NCBI GenBank assembly: GCA_002503985.1 | Contig: DASW01000001.1 | Location: 48,113 to 112,112 of the forward strand | Direction of reading: 5' to 3' | DNA length: 64,000 nt | DNA from: Thermoplasmata archaeon UBA61 | Lineage (GTDB): Archaea; Thermoplasmatota; Thermoplasmata; Lutacidiplasmatales; UBA184 | In this document: in pieces, positions 45,576 through 54,366 of the stretch | Layout: the number at the start of each line of letters is the position of its first letter | Position numbering within the stretch: position 1 is the first letter of the stretch | Made by a program: the position numbers and the translations under genes | Notes under the pieces: model-generated | What the model was told of the DNA's origin: nothing | Seen by the model: only the letters and a program-made list of their open reading frames with translations | Database searches by the model: none

Positions 45576-45981
45576 TGGGTCCGGGGACGACCGGACCCGC
45601 TACGCGAGCGGAACGCCGTGGGAGCCGAAGGTAGGGTACAGCCGAGCGGTCCGCGTCGGCCAGCACGTTTACGTCTCGGGAACGACCGCGACCGCTCCCG
45701 ACGGGTCGGTCGTGGGCCGCGGGGACGCCTACGCGCAGACGGTGCAGACCCTGGACAACGTCGAGCGCGCGCTCACCGCCCTCGGGAGCCGACGGGAGGA
45801 CATCGTTCGCCTTCGGGTCTATGTGACCGACATGGGCGACTTCGAGGCGATCGCGCGCGCGCTCGGTGAGCGGTTCGCGGAGACCCGGCCCGCGAACACG
45901 CTCGTCCAGGTCTCCGCGCTCATCGACCCCGCAATGAAGGTCGAGGTCGAGGCCGACGCCGATATCCCGGACGAGGGCTAG
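45535..45981 (+). CDS. RidA family protein, start uncertain
   Basis: The RidA (YjgF/enamine deaminase) core begins at [20 protein letters not shown] and runs through VYVSGTTAT to [20 protein letters not shown]. RidA clears reactive enamines from PLP enzymes. No ATG, GTG or TTG lies just before the core in frame. The nearest is ATG 45535 inside the preceding gene, adding about 25 unlikely residues (148 in all). An ATG at 45575 is well placed but in another frame, so a one-base error or frameshift is possible. Confidence 0.8.
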   Translation: MAPSRRSTRPLPRDGSGDDRTRYASGTPWEPKVGYSRAVRVGQHVYVSGTTATAPDGSVVGRGDAYAQTVQTLDNVERALTALGSRREDIVRLRVYVTDMGDFEAIARALGERFAETRPANTLVQVSALIDPAMKVEVEADADIPDEG

Positions 45982-46033
45982 CGCGGATACTCTCGATCGT
46001 GTAGCGACGACGGGGCCGAGAGCACGGCATGCC

Positions 46034-46333
46034 TTAGGGGCCGGTCGAAGGCTCGGAGGGAGTCGTTTCCGCTCCGAGCTGTCGTGCCCCCTCCCCTTTC
46101 GTGACGTAGAGATGGAGGCGGTCGCAGGTTCCGCGGAAGTAGGCCGGGCCTTGGGCCGCGAAGGCCTGTAGCCGCTCGATCACTTCGTCGTCCGTCAGTC
46201 CTTCCTCGATCTGGGGAGAGAACAAACAGCGGAACACCAGGAACCGATGCCCCTCGATCGTGAACCGGTCGGTCTCCGGGGCTCCGCAGAACGGGCAGGT
46301 TAGCGCGCCGGAGGAGGCCGTGGCGGGGTCCAT
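46034..46333 (-). CDS. Small zinc-ribbon protein
   Basis: 99 residues. CPFCG near residue 13 begins a possible zinc site, with a single further Cys in FRCLFSP; the body EEGLTDDEVIERLQAFAAQG is helical. I do not recognise a named family. It ends near the convergent RidA gene and follows a ribbon-helix-helix-like gene by 9 bases, so the two are likely co-transcribed. Confidence 0.6.
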   Translation of the reverse strand: MDPATASSGALTCPFCGAPETDRFTIEGHRFLVFRCLFSPQIEEGLTDDEVIERLQAFAAQGPAYFRGTCDRLHLYVTKGEGARQLGAETTPSEPSTGP

Positions 46334-46342
46334 CGCCGACGC

Positions 46343-46570
46343 TCAGTCGATGTACCCGAGCGAGCGAAGCCGTTCCTTCAGGCTCCGCTCCTCCTCCTCG
46401 CTGAACCCGGTGGTCCCGGGCTTGTCGAGGAGGCGAGCGAGAACGAACGCGATGAACGCGTCGATGGATTCGAATGAGGTCCCACGGAACCGCGATTCGA
46501 GCCCTACGACGAGCTCCTCCGGCAGCTGGACCGAGCGCATCCGGGGGGCTGATGGGGATGTTTCTACCAC
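46343..46570 (-). CDS. Small ribbon-helix-helix-like protein
   Basis: 75 residues from GTG 46570 (65 from ATG 46540). The stretch MRSVQLPEELVVGLESRFRG followed by FIAFVLARLLDK looks like a CopG-type strand and two helices, so it may bind DNA. The tail EEEERSLKERLRSLGYID recalls small archaeal proteins of this type. Minus-strand AATATCTA near 46605 could be its TATA box and favours the GTG. Function unknown. Confidence 0.6.
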   Translation of the reverse strand: MVETSPSAPRMRSVQLPEELVVGLESRFRGTSFESIDAFIAFVLARLLDKPGTTGFSEEEERSLKERLRSLGYID

Positions 46571-46629
46571 AAGGCACCTTTGGCGCGCGAGCGTGGGGGC
46601 GATAGATATTCCCTTCGGGCCGACGGCCG

Positions 46630-47577
46630 CTACTCCCACTCGATGGTCGCCGGGGGCTTGTCGGTGACGTCGTAGAGGACGCGGACCACGGCGCCCGCCA
46701 GCGCGCGGGTGATCCGCTCGCTCATCCTCGAGAGCACCGGGCGCGGAAGGGCCATCGCGGTCGCGGTCATCGCGTCGACCGACTCCACCACGCGGACGAC
46801 CACGGCCTCTCCGTGCACCCGGTTGTCGCCCGTGACGCCCACCGTACGGACCGGGAGGAGCACCGCGAAGTACTGCCACGGCCGCGCGATCTCCTTCGCC
46901 GCGACCGCGCGCTGGACCTCCTCCTCGACGATCGCGTTCGCGACCCGGACACGCTCGACGCGCTCGCGCGTGATCGGTCCGTTCACTCGGACGGCCAGCC
47001 CGGGCCCGGGGAACGGCTGGCGCTCGGCCTCCGGGACCCCGAGGTGCCGCGCGACCGCGCGTACCTCGTCCTTGTAGAGGTCCCTTAGCGGCTCCACCAA
47101 CGTGAGCCGCATGTCCTTCGGGATCCCACCGACGTTGTGGTGGGTCTTGATCGTGTCCCGGAGCGCTCCCCCGCTCTCGATCCAGTCGGGGGCGATCGTC
47201 CCTTGGATGAGGCGGTCGCAGTGGAACTTGTCGGCCTCCGTCTCGAAGACGCGGACGAACGCGGCGCCGATCCGTCGCCGCTTCTCCTCGGGGTCGGCCA
47301 CGCCCGCGAGCGCCTCGAAGAAGACGTCCGCGGCCGGCACGAGCTGGTAGGGGAGGTGGCTCGCGGCGAAGAACCCGGCTACCTGCTCCACCTCGCCCGC
47401 GCGCAGCATTCCCGTGTCGACGAAGATAGCCCTCGCCCGCTCCCCGAGCGCCTGATGCGCCAAGAGGGCGGCGACGGTCGAATCGATCCCGCCCGAGGCG
47501 GCCACAATCGTGCGTCCGGTCACGTCGGCGCGGAGGCGACGAATCGCCTCCTCGACGAACGCCGCGGGGTCGTTCAT
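46630..47577 (-). CDS. guaAb: GMP synthase subunit B (PP-ATPase)
   Basis: 315 residues. The PP-loop is ASGGIDSTVAALLAH near residue 28; the dimerisation part shows GKEIARPWQYFAVLLPVRTVGVTGD-like sequence and ends DVTDKPPATIEWE, the GuaA C-terminus. It aminates XMP to GMP with ammonia from a separate glutaminase subunit (GuaAa), the archaeal arrangement. That subunit is not in the window. ATG 47577 overlaps the purE stop. Confidence 0.95.
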   Translation of the reverse strand: MNDPAAFVEEAIRRLRADVTGRTIVAASGGIDSTVAALLAHQALGERARAIFVDTGMLRAGEVEQVAGFFAASHLPYQLVPAADVFFEALAGVADPEEKRRRIGAAFVRVFETEADKFHCDRLIQGTIAPDWIESGGALRDTIKTHHNVGGIPKDMRLTLVEPLRDLYKDEVRAVARHLGVPEAERQPFPGPGLAVRVNGPITRERVERVRVANAIVEEEVQRAVAAKEIARPWQYFAVLLPVRTVGVTGDNRVHGEAVVVRVVESVDAMTATAMALPRPVLSRMSERITRALAGAVVRVLYDVTDKPPATIEWE

Positions 47578-48035
47578 GGGGAACCCCCTAGGGGGGTGGT
47601 CGGCTCCTCGTGCCACTTCGCGCGGTACTTCTCGAGCGCGGCCGTGAGCTCCGGGTAGTGGAGAGCGAGGATCGCGACCGCGAGGAGGGCCGCGTTCTCC
47701 GTGGCATCGAGCCCGACCGCCGCCACCGGGATGCCGGGAGGCATCTGGACGACGGACAGGAGGCTGTCGAGGCCCAGGCCGCGGTGGAGCGGGACGCCGA
47801 TCACCGGCTTCAGCGTTCGGGCGGCGACCGCCCCGGGCAACGCCGCCGAAAGGCCCGCCATCGCGATGAACACGTCGGTGGCCGGGTCGCGGACGAGTCG
47901 GTCGACCTTCTCCGGCGTTCGGTGGGCGGAGGCGACATGGACCTCGCACGGGACGGAGAACTCCGATAGGCGCGCGCGGACCTTCTCGGCGAGCTCGAGG
48001 TCCGATTTCGACCCGACGAGGACCGTGACCTTCAC
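47574..48035 (-). CDS. purE: N5-carboxyaminoimidazole ribonucleotide mutase
   Basis: 153 residues: VLVGSKSDLELAEKV, the active-site SAHRTPEKVDRLV, FIAMAGLSAALPGAVAA and GLDSLLSVVQMPPGIPVAAV, all typical of PurE. It moves a carboxyl group in purine synthesis. It shares an ATGA overlap with guaAb, an operon of two purine genes. Confidence 0.95.
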   Translation of the reverse strand: MKVTVLVGSKSDLELAEKVRARLSEFSVPCEVHVASAHRTPEKVDRLVRDPATDVFIAMAGLSAALPGAVAARTLKPVIGVPLHRGLGLDSLLSVVQMPPGIPVAAVGLDATENAALLAVAILALHYPELTAALEKYRAKWHEEPTTPLGGSP

Positions 48036-48116
48036 AACCCGGTCGAGCCCTGCGACAAGAAAACCTTTCTCGGCCGGTCGGCTCTGCCCGACGACCCTGA
48101 GGAGGCTTCGAGCGCT

Positions 48117-48770
48117 TTGGAACTACGGCTCCATCGACACGGCCAGTTCCGCCGGTGGCTCGGTCACGCGCTCGGGGGCGACGAGGAGCTCGGCGACCGC
48201 GCGTGGCGAAGGATCCTGCACCTCTTCGGCGCGCTCGTCCTCGTCTACTATGCCGTCCCGAACAACTTCTTCGTCGTCGCCCCAAAGGCCGACATCCTCC
48301 TCGCGGCCCTCGGGGTCATGTTCGTGCTCGAGGCGCTGCGGCACGCGGTCGGCCTCGAGCTTCCGACGATACGGCCGTACGAGACCCACCGGATCGCCAG
48401 CTTCGTCTTCTTCGCGCTCGCGCTCGTCCTCGCGGTCCTCCTCTTCCCGCTCCCGATCGCCGCGGCGGTCGTCCTCGGAACGGCGATCGTCGACCCGGTC
48501 GCAGGCGAACTTCGTCGGCAGTCTAACTCCCCGGTCCTCACGGTCGGCCTCCCCGTCGCCGCCTACGGGCTTCTCGCGTTCGTGGGGCTCGCCGCGATCG
48601 GTGGATGGCCCGCGGGTCCCTCGGCGCTCCTCGCGGTGGTGGCGGCGCCGATCGCGGTCGCCGTCGAGCGCCCGAAGTGGCCGTGGGTGGACGACGACCT
48701 GATGATGACGTTCTTGCCCGGGCTATTCCTCTACGCCGCGGGGGTCCTCGCGCTCGGGCTGCCCGGGTAG
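48117..48770 (+). CDS. Dolichol-kinase-like membrane protein
   Basis: 217 residues with about six hydrophobic segments. The opening RRILHLFGALVLVYYAVP and a later VLGTAIVDPVAGELRR resemble the CTP-using polyprenol/phytol kinase group (SEC59, VTE5). Such enzymes supply lipid carriers for glycosylation or recycle prenols, which would fit an archaeal membrane. The TTG start is backed by GAGGAGG 11 bases before. The family call is moderate. Confidence 0.62.
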   Translation: MELRLHRHGQFRRWLGHALGGDEELGDRAWRRILHLFGALVLVYYAVPNNFFVVAPKADILLAALGVMFVLEALRHAVGLELPTIRPYETHRIASFVFFALALVLAVLLFPLPIAAAVVLGTAIVDPVAGELRRQSNSPVLTVGLPVAAYGLLAFVGLAAIGGWPAGPSALLAVVAAPIAVAVERPKWPWVDDDLMMTFLPGLFLYAAGVLALGLPG

Positions 48771-48786
48771 GCCGTCGGGGCCGCGC

Positions 48787-50334
48787 TTAGACGATCGGGA
48801 TCAGCGTCGCGTGCGGGGCACCCTTCTCCGGGTCCGGGCTGATCGCGTAGATGGTCGTGCGCGGCCGGATCCCGTAGATGCACGTCGCGCTGTCGATGTT
48901 GATGATCCGGAAGTACGAGTCCATCATGTTCAGGATCTCGCTCGACACGAGCAGCCCCGGCTTCAGCAGACCGATCCCGAGGTTTCCCACGTGCTTCGTG
49001 CGCGAGACGCCCTGGAAGTACATCCGGATCGCGACCTGGTCGCCCATCAGGCTCTCGAACGTGTCGAACGCCATGTACTCGAGGAACGGCTTGCGGTCGG
49101 GCCCGGCGACCGCCCTTTCCGCGGCCACCATCGCCTTCGCCGCCTCCTCGCGCCCGTAGCGGCCCATGGGGAGGATGTACGGCTCCTCGGTCTCGTTCGC
49201 GGAGTAGTCGGGGATCCGGACGCGCGTGTCGAACTGGTTCGTCGACACGTGGCGGACGAGCGTGTCGCGGAGCTTGTCGGGGGACTCGCCCGCGGCGAGC
49301 ACCGCGATGATGCCCCGACCCTGCGAGAGGAAGTTCAGGAAGGTCGGAGTGAACAGCATGTAGTAGTCGTCGACACCGACGTTCACGTCGACCTCGAACG
49401 CATTGAAGCTCCCGCGGCGGAACCCGCCGCCGAGCAGCTTGTCGAAATCGGGGACTCCGGTGGAGTAGTACTTCTCGGCGTCGGCGACGGGCTTCCACGG
49501 GCTGTTCGTGGTCGCGGCGGCGGGGGCCCCCGCGGCGTTCCCCAGGGCCTGGAAGCGCCCTCCGTCGAGCGTGACCGCGTAGCGGGCCCGCCCGATGTTG
49601 GTCGCTCGGAGCTTCTCGAGGCGCAGGTGGCGCACGCGGCGTTCGTCCAGCTCCTCGCGCTGGATGGAGATGAGCCCGTCGACGAGGTACTCGATTCCGC
49701 CCGCCTCGGGTTTTTCGAGGATCATGACGACGTCCGTGCTGGACGCCTCGACCAGGTCCTTCTGGAGGGCCATGACGAACTCTTCCATCTCGAGTCCGTA
49801 CTTGTGGGTCACCCCTTCGAGAGAGTCGATCACGAGGAGCGACTTCTCGGGAAGCGCGCGCTCGATGCGCTGGTAGACGTTCTCCACCTCGGGCATCGGG
49901 CTTCGCTTGAGGAGGGCGGTCAGGTGAGTGCGGTCGACCCGGGTCGGGGGTCCGCGCTCCTGGCCGAAGCTCGCGAGCACCTCTCGGCCCGCGCGCACCT
50001 TCTTCTGCTCGACTTCGGGCAGCTCGATGTCCCGGGACCTCGTGGACGCCTGGATCGCATCGAGGAACAGCTTCGCCGCGTCCAGGACTCGGGTCCGCAT
50101 CTCCGAGGTCCTCAGCCACGGGAACTGCCGGAACAGGGCCTCGTCCCCGATACGCGTGGAAAGGTAGTACGACCGGTTCGGCTGGCCGACGCGCTCGAGC
50201 AGCTCGAGTCCGAAGGTCGTCTTCCCCGTTCCCGCGCCGCCCTTGATGATGAGCGACCGACCGCCCTTCCCGCTCAGGAAGGTGATCACCTCAGTCGGCA
50301 CGCCGCCGACGGTACTCCCCTCGCTCGCGGTCAT
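48787..50334 (-). CDS. KaiC-like RecA-fold ATPase, tandem domains
   Basis: 515 residues with two KaiC/GvpD-like RecA domains. The first has Walker A IKGGAGTGKTTFGLELL near residue 35 and Walker B KSLLVIDSLEG near 165. The second (about 285-515) begins YYSTGVPDFDKLLGGGFRRG but has no P-loop, so it is probably a structural or sensing domain. KaiC-like proteins in archaea often pair with phosphorylation signalling; the role is unknown. Confidence 0.78.
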   Translation of the reverse strand: MTASEGSTVGGVPTEVITFLSGKGGRSLIIKGGAGTGKTTFGLELLERVGQPNRSYYLSTRIGDEALFRQFPWLRTSEMRTRVLDAAKLFLDAIQASTRSRDIELPEVEQKKVRAGREVLASFGQERGPPTRVDRTHLTALLKRSPMPEVENVYQRIERALPEKSLLVIDSLEGVTHKYGLEMEEFVMALQKDLVEASSTDVVMILEKPEAGGIEYLVDGLISIQREELDERRVRHLRLEKLRATNIGRARYAVTLDGGRFQALGNAAGAPAAATTNSPWKPVADAEKYYSTGVPDFDKLLGGGFRRGSFNAFEVDVNVGVDDYYMLFTPTFLNFLSQGRGIIAVLAAGESPDKLRDTLVRHVSTNQFDTRVRIPDYSANETEEPYILPMGRYGREEAAKAMVAAERAVAGPDRKPFLEYMAFDTFESLMGDQVAIRMYFQGVSRTKHVGNLGIGLLKPGLLVSSEILNMMDSYFRIINIDSATCIYGIRPRTTIYAISPDPEKGAPHATLIPIV

Positions 50335-50454
50335 TCTAGGTCCTCTGTATACGGGTGGTGCGAGCTTCCCGAGGCCCTACGAACCATCCCGTATCCCGTG
50401 CCATGATGGGTGCCAACTCAAAGTAAAGCTTTCGTCGGGACAGGACGAGGAAGA

Positions 50455-53022
50455 TTATCCGTCGCCAGCCGCCCCGCGTGCCGTTTTTCGGGCCCGTTCG
50501 AGGGCGTTCGTGAGCGGAGCACCGGGCTCTCCTACGGCGGTCGCGGCCGAGGGATTCCCTCCGCCCTTTCCAGCGAACTCCGCCTTCGCCGCGTCGAGCG
50601 TGGTTTGCGCGGAAACCTTCGGCTCGGTCGACCCGACGAAGAGGAGACCGCGTCCGTCCCGCTCGCTCGCGAGCAGAGCGACCCGACCTTTGTCCTTGGT
50701 CAGGAGGCGAGAGAGCTCCATCATCTCGGTGCGGTCGAGGTCGACGCGCGCTACGACGAGGGTCGTTCCGCCGACCACTTGCGTCGCGGCCGGGTCGGCG
50801 AGCAGCCGGGCCGCCGTCGCTCCGAGGTCCCCTTTCTTCCGTTCCCGGTCGGTCTTCCGTGACTCCTCTACCTCGGTGAGGAGACGGTCGATCCCGTCGG
50901 GGAGCTGGGTGACCGGGACGCCGAGCCGGTGGGCGGCTTCGCGCAGGATCGCCTCGTGCTCGTCACGGACATCGAGCGCTCGGTCTCCGCTCACGTAGGT
51001 GAGACGGACGACCCCGTCCTGGATCCGCTCGACGTCGAGCACGGCGATCGCCCCGACCTCGCTCGTGTGCGTGCAATGGGTCCCTCCGCAGGCCTCGACG
51101 TCGAACCCTTCGACCTCCACGATCCGAAGGTCGCGGCCGGGAACGGCGCCGCCCTGGTACAGGGTGAACCCGAACCGGCGCTCCGCCTCGCCTCGCGTCT
51201 CGAAGTAACTCTTGACGGGCCGGTCCTCGCGGACGACCTGGTTGACCCGTCGCTCGACCTTGTGGAGCTCCTCCTTCGTGAGGGCCCGGTAGTGCGTGAT
51301 GTCGATCCGAGCGGAATCGGTCCCTTTGTACGCCCCCGCCTGCCAGACGTGGGGCCCGAGGACCTCCCGCAACGCCCCGTTCAGCAGGTGCGTCGCGGTG
51401 TGGTGTTGCATCAGCTGGGTGCGGCGCGGCTGGTCGATCGTCGCCCGGACCCGCTCTCCGACCGTGAACGGCGAGGGGCGCTCGAGTCGGTGCAGGACCC
51501 AGGGTCCCCGGCGGACGACCTCGACGACCTCGAGGTCGCCCAGGTGGCCCTTGTCCGTGACCTGACCCCCTCCCGTAGGATAGAAGTACGTGCGGTCGAG
51601 CGCGACGAGCGGTCCCTCGGACCAGACGACGTGCGCCTCGAAGCTCGTCGTGTACGGGTCGAGATAGTAGAGGACCTCGGTGGGCGGGGTCCCGGGAGGA
51701 AGTTCGGGGAGACCTTCGGTCGTCTCCGTGTACTCCGTCGTCGGCCCCTCGTTCTCGTGGCGCTCGGCAACGCGCGAGTAGAAATCCTCGGGGATCGCCG
51801 GGGGTTGGGCGAGCTCTTCCACGGCGAGGTCCGGCGGGACGCCGAGCGAATCGTACCACTCGATCAGCGTGTCCGCTCCGACCCGACCGCCGGTCGCGCG
51901 GACCCGCTCCTCGGTTCGGCGGATCGTCTGCCGCGCGCGGCCGATGGCGTCCTCGTAGCGCTCCACCTCGGCCTGGACCACCTTGTGCATGTCCTCGCGA
52001 TGCGCGCCGACCTCGGGGAAGTCGCGGGCGATCTCGCGGCCGACGCGGTCGAGGACGGAGAGGATGTCCGGGGCCTCGGGCGCCTTCTGAAGGATCCGAA
52101 GCGAGCGGCGGAGCAAAAGGCGCGCGAAGTACCCTTCCTTGCTGTTGGAGGGCACGACGCCGTCCGTGAGGAGGAAGTTGAGGGCGCGGGCGTGGTCGAT
52201 GAGGAGGGCGCTCTCCCGGGGGGGAAAGGTGCGACGGAACTCTTCGTACTCCGCGCCGAAGACCGCCTCGTAGGCGTTCTTCGTCCCCTGGCTCGCCCAG
52301 ACGAACCTCTCGAGGCCGTAGCCGGTGTCCACGACCTGGAGCGGCATCGGCTTCAGCCGCTCGCCGTCGCGCACGTACATCATGAAGACGAGCGTCGCGA
52401 GCTCGAGGCCGGAGACGCTGACGCTCAGCGACGGGCCGACGTTGCCTCCGCCTTCCCAGACCTCTTCCTTGTACGTGATCGCCTTCGGGTCGACCCCGAG
52501 CTCGCTCGTCAGGAGCTCGTCGCACAGCTCGACGCATCGCTCCTTGAAGTAGACCTCGTGGTCGGGCCGGTTGAACGCGTGGTGCGCCATCATCTCGAAA
52601 AGCGTGAAGTGGCGACCGCTCCGGCCCACCTCCTCGAGGTCGATGAACCGCAGGACCGGTTGGCTGATCGTGAGCGGGTTCGCCGGGGGCGGGATCGTGC
52701 CGTTCGTCACCCAGGGCTGGAAGTCGTAGATCGACGCCTGGGTGAAGAACACGTCGTTGCGCCACCGGGCGACCGTGGGATAGCGTCGGATCCGGGTGTG
52801 GCCCCGCCGCTCGAAGAACGTGAGGTACGCCTCCCGCATCGTGCGCAGGTCGTACGGGCGCCCGAGGATCGGCCGACCGACGAACCCGTAGTCACGGCAG
52901 GGCGCTTCCTGACAGCGGTCGAAATCGCCGAGGGTCCAGAAAGCGTGCCCGCAGACGACGCAGGTACTCCGGTGAAATCCCCGTTGATGGAAGAATGTGA
53001 GGTCGTACTCCGACGGGTCCAT
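50455..53022 (-). CDS. alaS: Alanyl-tRNA synthetase, archaeal type
   Basis: 855 residues. An archaeal-type N-terminal extension with CVVCGHAFW and CQEAPCRD cysteines precedes the class II core (FFTQASIYDFQPWVT, VDTGYGLERFVW). The editing domain has HHTATHLLNGALRE and the zinc-site CGGTHC. The C-terminal oligomer part ends the protein. The NGGNVGPSLS-like loop is present as GGGNVGPSLS. Full length. Confidence 0.96.
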   Translation of the reverse strand: MDPSEYDLTFFHQRGFHRSTCVVCGHAFWTLGDFDRCQEAPCRDYGFVGRPILGRPYDLRTMREAYLTFFERRGHTRIRRYPTVARWRNDVFFTQASIYDFQPWVTNGTIPPPANPLTISQPVLRFIDLEEVGRSGRHFTLFEMMAHHAFNRPDHEVYFKERCVELCDELLTSELGVDPKAITYKEEVWEGGGNVGPSLSVSVSGLELATLVFMMYVRDGERLKPMPLQVVDTGYGLERFVWASQGTKNAYEAVFGAEYEEFRRTFPPRESALLIDHARALNFLLTDGVVPSNSKEGYFARLLLRRSLRILQKAPEAPDILSVLDRVGREIARDFPEVGAHREDMHKVVQAEVERYEDAIGRARQTIRRTEERVRATGGRVGADTLIEWYDSLGVPPDLAVEELAQPPAIPEDFYSRVAERHENEGPTTEYTETTEGLPELPPGTPPTEVLYYLDPYTTSFEAHVVWSEGPLVALDRTYFYPTGGGQVTDKGHLGDLEVVEVVRRGPWVLHRLERPSPFTVGERVRATIDQPRRTQLMQHHTATHLLNGALREVLGPHVWQAGAYKGTDSARIDITHYRALTKEELHKVERRVNQVVREDRPVKSYFETRGEAERRFGFTLYQGGAVPGRDLRIVEVEGFDVEACGGTHCTHTSEVGAIAVLDVERIQDGVVRLTYVSGDRALDVRDEHEAILREAAHRLGVPVTQLPDGIDRLLTEVEESRKTDRERKKGDLGATAARLLADPAATQVVGGTTLVVARVDLDRTEMMELSRLLTKDKGRVALLASERDGRGLLFVGSTEPKVSAQTTLDAAKAEFAGKGGGNPSAATAVGEPGAPLTNALERARKTARGAAGDG

Positions 53023-53044
53023 GACGGCGCGCGGACGGCCGCCG

Positions 53045-53056
53045 ATGTTTAAACGT
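53045..53056 (-). promoter_or_regulatory. TATA box for alaS
   Basis: Minus-strand AACGTTTAAACA lies about 25-30 bases before ATG 53022; probably leaderless. Confidence 0.55.
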
Positions 53057-53124
53057 TTGGTTGGTGGTGATGGACGAACGGTTCCGGAGGGCGCGCCCCC
53101 CGGAAGCGAGAGGCGGTCGAGCCG

Positions 53125-54366
53125 GTGGACGAGAAGCTCGGGGGGATCCCCCTCAGTCCGCGAGCGGCGGCGCGGGCCGCCGGTGCCCTCATCGCACTAC
53201 GGATCGGCTACGCCTACAACTGGTTCGACATCGGACCCGCGCTCCCTTCGATCGGGTCGAAGTACGGGGTCGGACCCGCGGACTGGGGACTATTGGTCGC
53301 CGCATTCCTCGTAGGCGCCGGCCTCCTACAGGTTCCCGCCGGCCTGCTCGCCCGCCGATACGGGGCGCGCTCGGTCTCTCTCGCCGGGGTCGCCCTCCTC
53401 GCGGTGAGCGCCGCGGCGTGCGGGCTGGCACCCTCGTTCCCGATCCTCGTCCTCCTGCGTCTCGTCGCGGGGGTCGGCGCCGCGCTGTTCTTCTCGCCGG
53501 CGATCGGGCTCATGGCCAGTCTCTACCCGCCCGGCCGCCGGGGGGTCCCCGTCGGGGTCTTCAGCTCCGCGTTCAGCGTTGGGTCGGCGCTCGGGATCGT
53601 GGTCACGGCGTTCCTGATCCCGCCGCTCGGCTGGCAGCTCTCGCTCGTGGTAGGCGGCGCCGTGCTCGGCGTCGCCACGGTGGTCAGCTTCGTCATGGTC
53701 CCCTCCACGGTCGGGGCGGCGCCGAAGGCGCCAACGGTCCCAGGTCCCCGGGTTCCCGCGGCGTTGCGCTATCGCGGGGTCTGGGCGGTCGGCATCGCGT
53801 TCGTGGGGTTGGAAGGCGCCACGTTCGCGACCGGCCAGTTCGTGGTCCCCTGGGGTGAGTCGGTGCAGGGTTGGTCGATCGGCCTCGCGGGCGTGGTCGG
53901 GATGATGTTCGTCCTACCGAGCATCGCGGGAGGTCCGATCGGAGGGCGGGTCGCCGAGCGGAACCGCAACCACCGAACGCAGTTCGTGGTGGCCATGCTC
54001 GCCGCCGCCGGAGTGCTCGCCCTCCTCCCGTGGGCCGGTCTCGCGGTCGCGCTGGCCGCCGGGACCGTCTTCGCGTTCTCGTATGGGATCATCTACGCGG
54101 TGATGTACGTCCTTCCGCACTTCTGGCGAGAAGTGCCTCCCGAGGAGGTCCCGCTCGCGATCGGGCTGTTCAACTCGATCCAGCTCGCCGGCGGTGCCGG
54201 GGTTTCGGCCCTGTTCGGCGTGATCGTCGCGACGCATTCCTACGCCGTGGCGTGGGAGGTCCTGCCGCTCGTGATGCTCGCGACCTTGGTGGCACTCGTG
54301 GGGCTGCCGGCGACGCCCGCCGCCCCGGTCGGTCCTCCGGTCGTGGAGGGTTCCGACCGTCGCTGA
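53125..54366 (+). CDS. MFS transporter
   Basis: 413 residues with about 12 membrane helices. It shows the MFS loop GLLARRYGARSVSL between helices 2 and 3 and the related GGRVAERNRNHRTQF after helix 7-8. It moves a small solute by ion coupling; the substrate cannot be told. GTG start. Its last 197 bases are overlapped on the other strand by the nth reading frame. Confidence 0.87.
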   Translation: MDEKLGGIPLSPRAAARAAGALIALRIGYAYNWFDIGPALPSIGSKYGVGPADWGLLVAAFLVGAGLLQVPAGLLARRYGARSVSLAGVALLAVSAAACGLAPSFPILVLLRLVAGVGAALFFSPAIGLMASLYPPGRRGVPVGVFSSAFSVGSALGIVVTAFLIPPLGWQLSLVVGGAVLGVATVVSFVMVPSTVGAAPKAPTVPGPRVPAALRYRGVWAVGIAFVGLEGATFATGQFVVPWGESVQGWSIGLAGVVGMMFVLPSIAGGPIGGRVAERNRNHRTQFVVAMLAAAGVLALLPWAGLAVALAAGTVFAFSYGIIYAVMYVLPHFWREVPPEEVPLAIGLFNSIQLAGGAGVSALFGVIVATHSYAVAWEVLPLVMLATLVALVGLPATPAAPVGPPVVEGSDRR

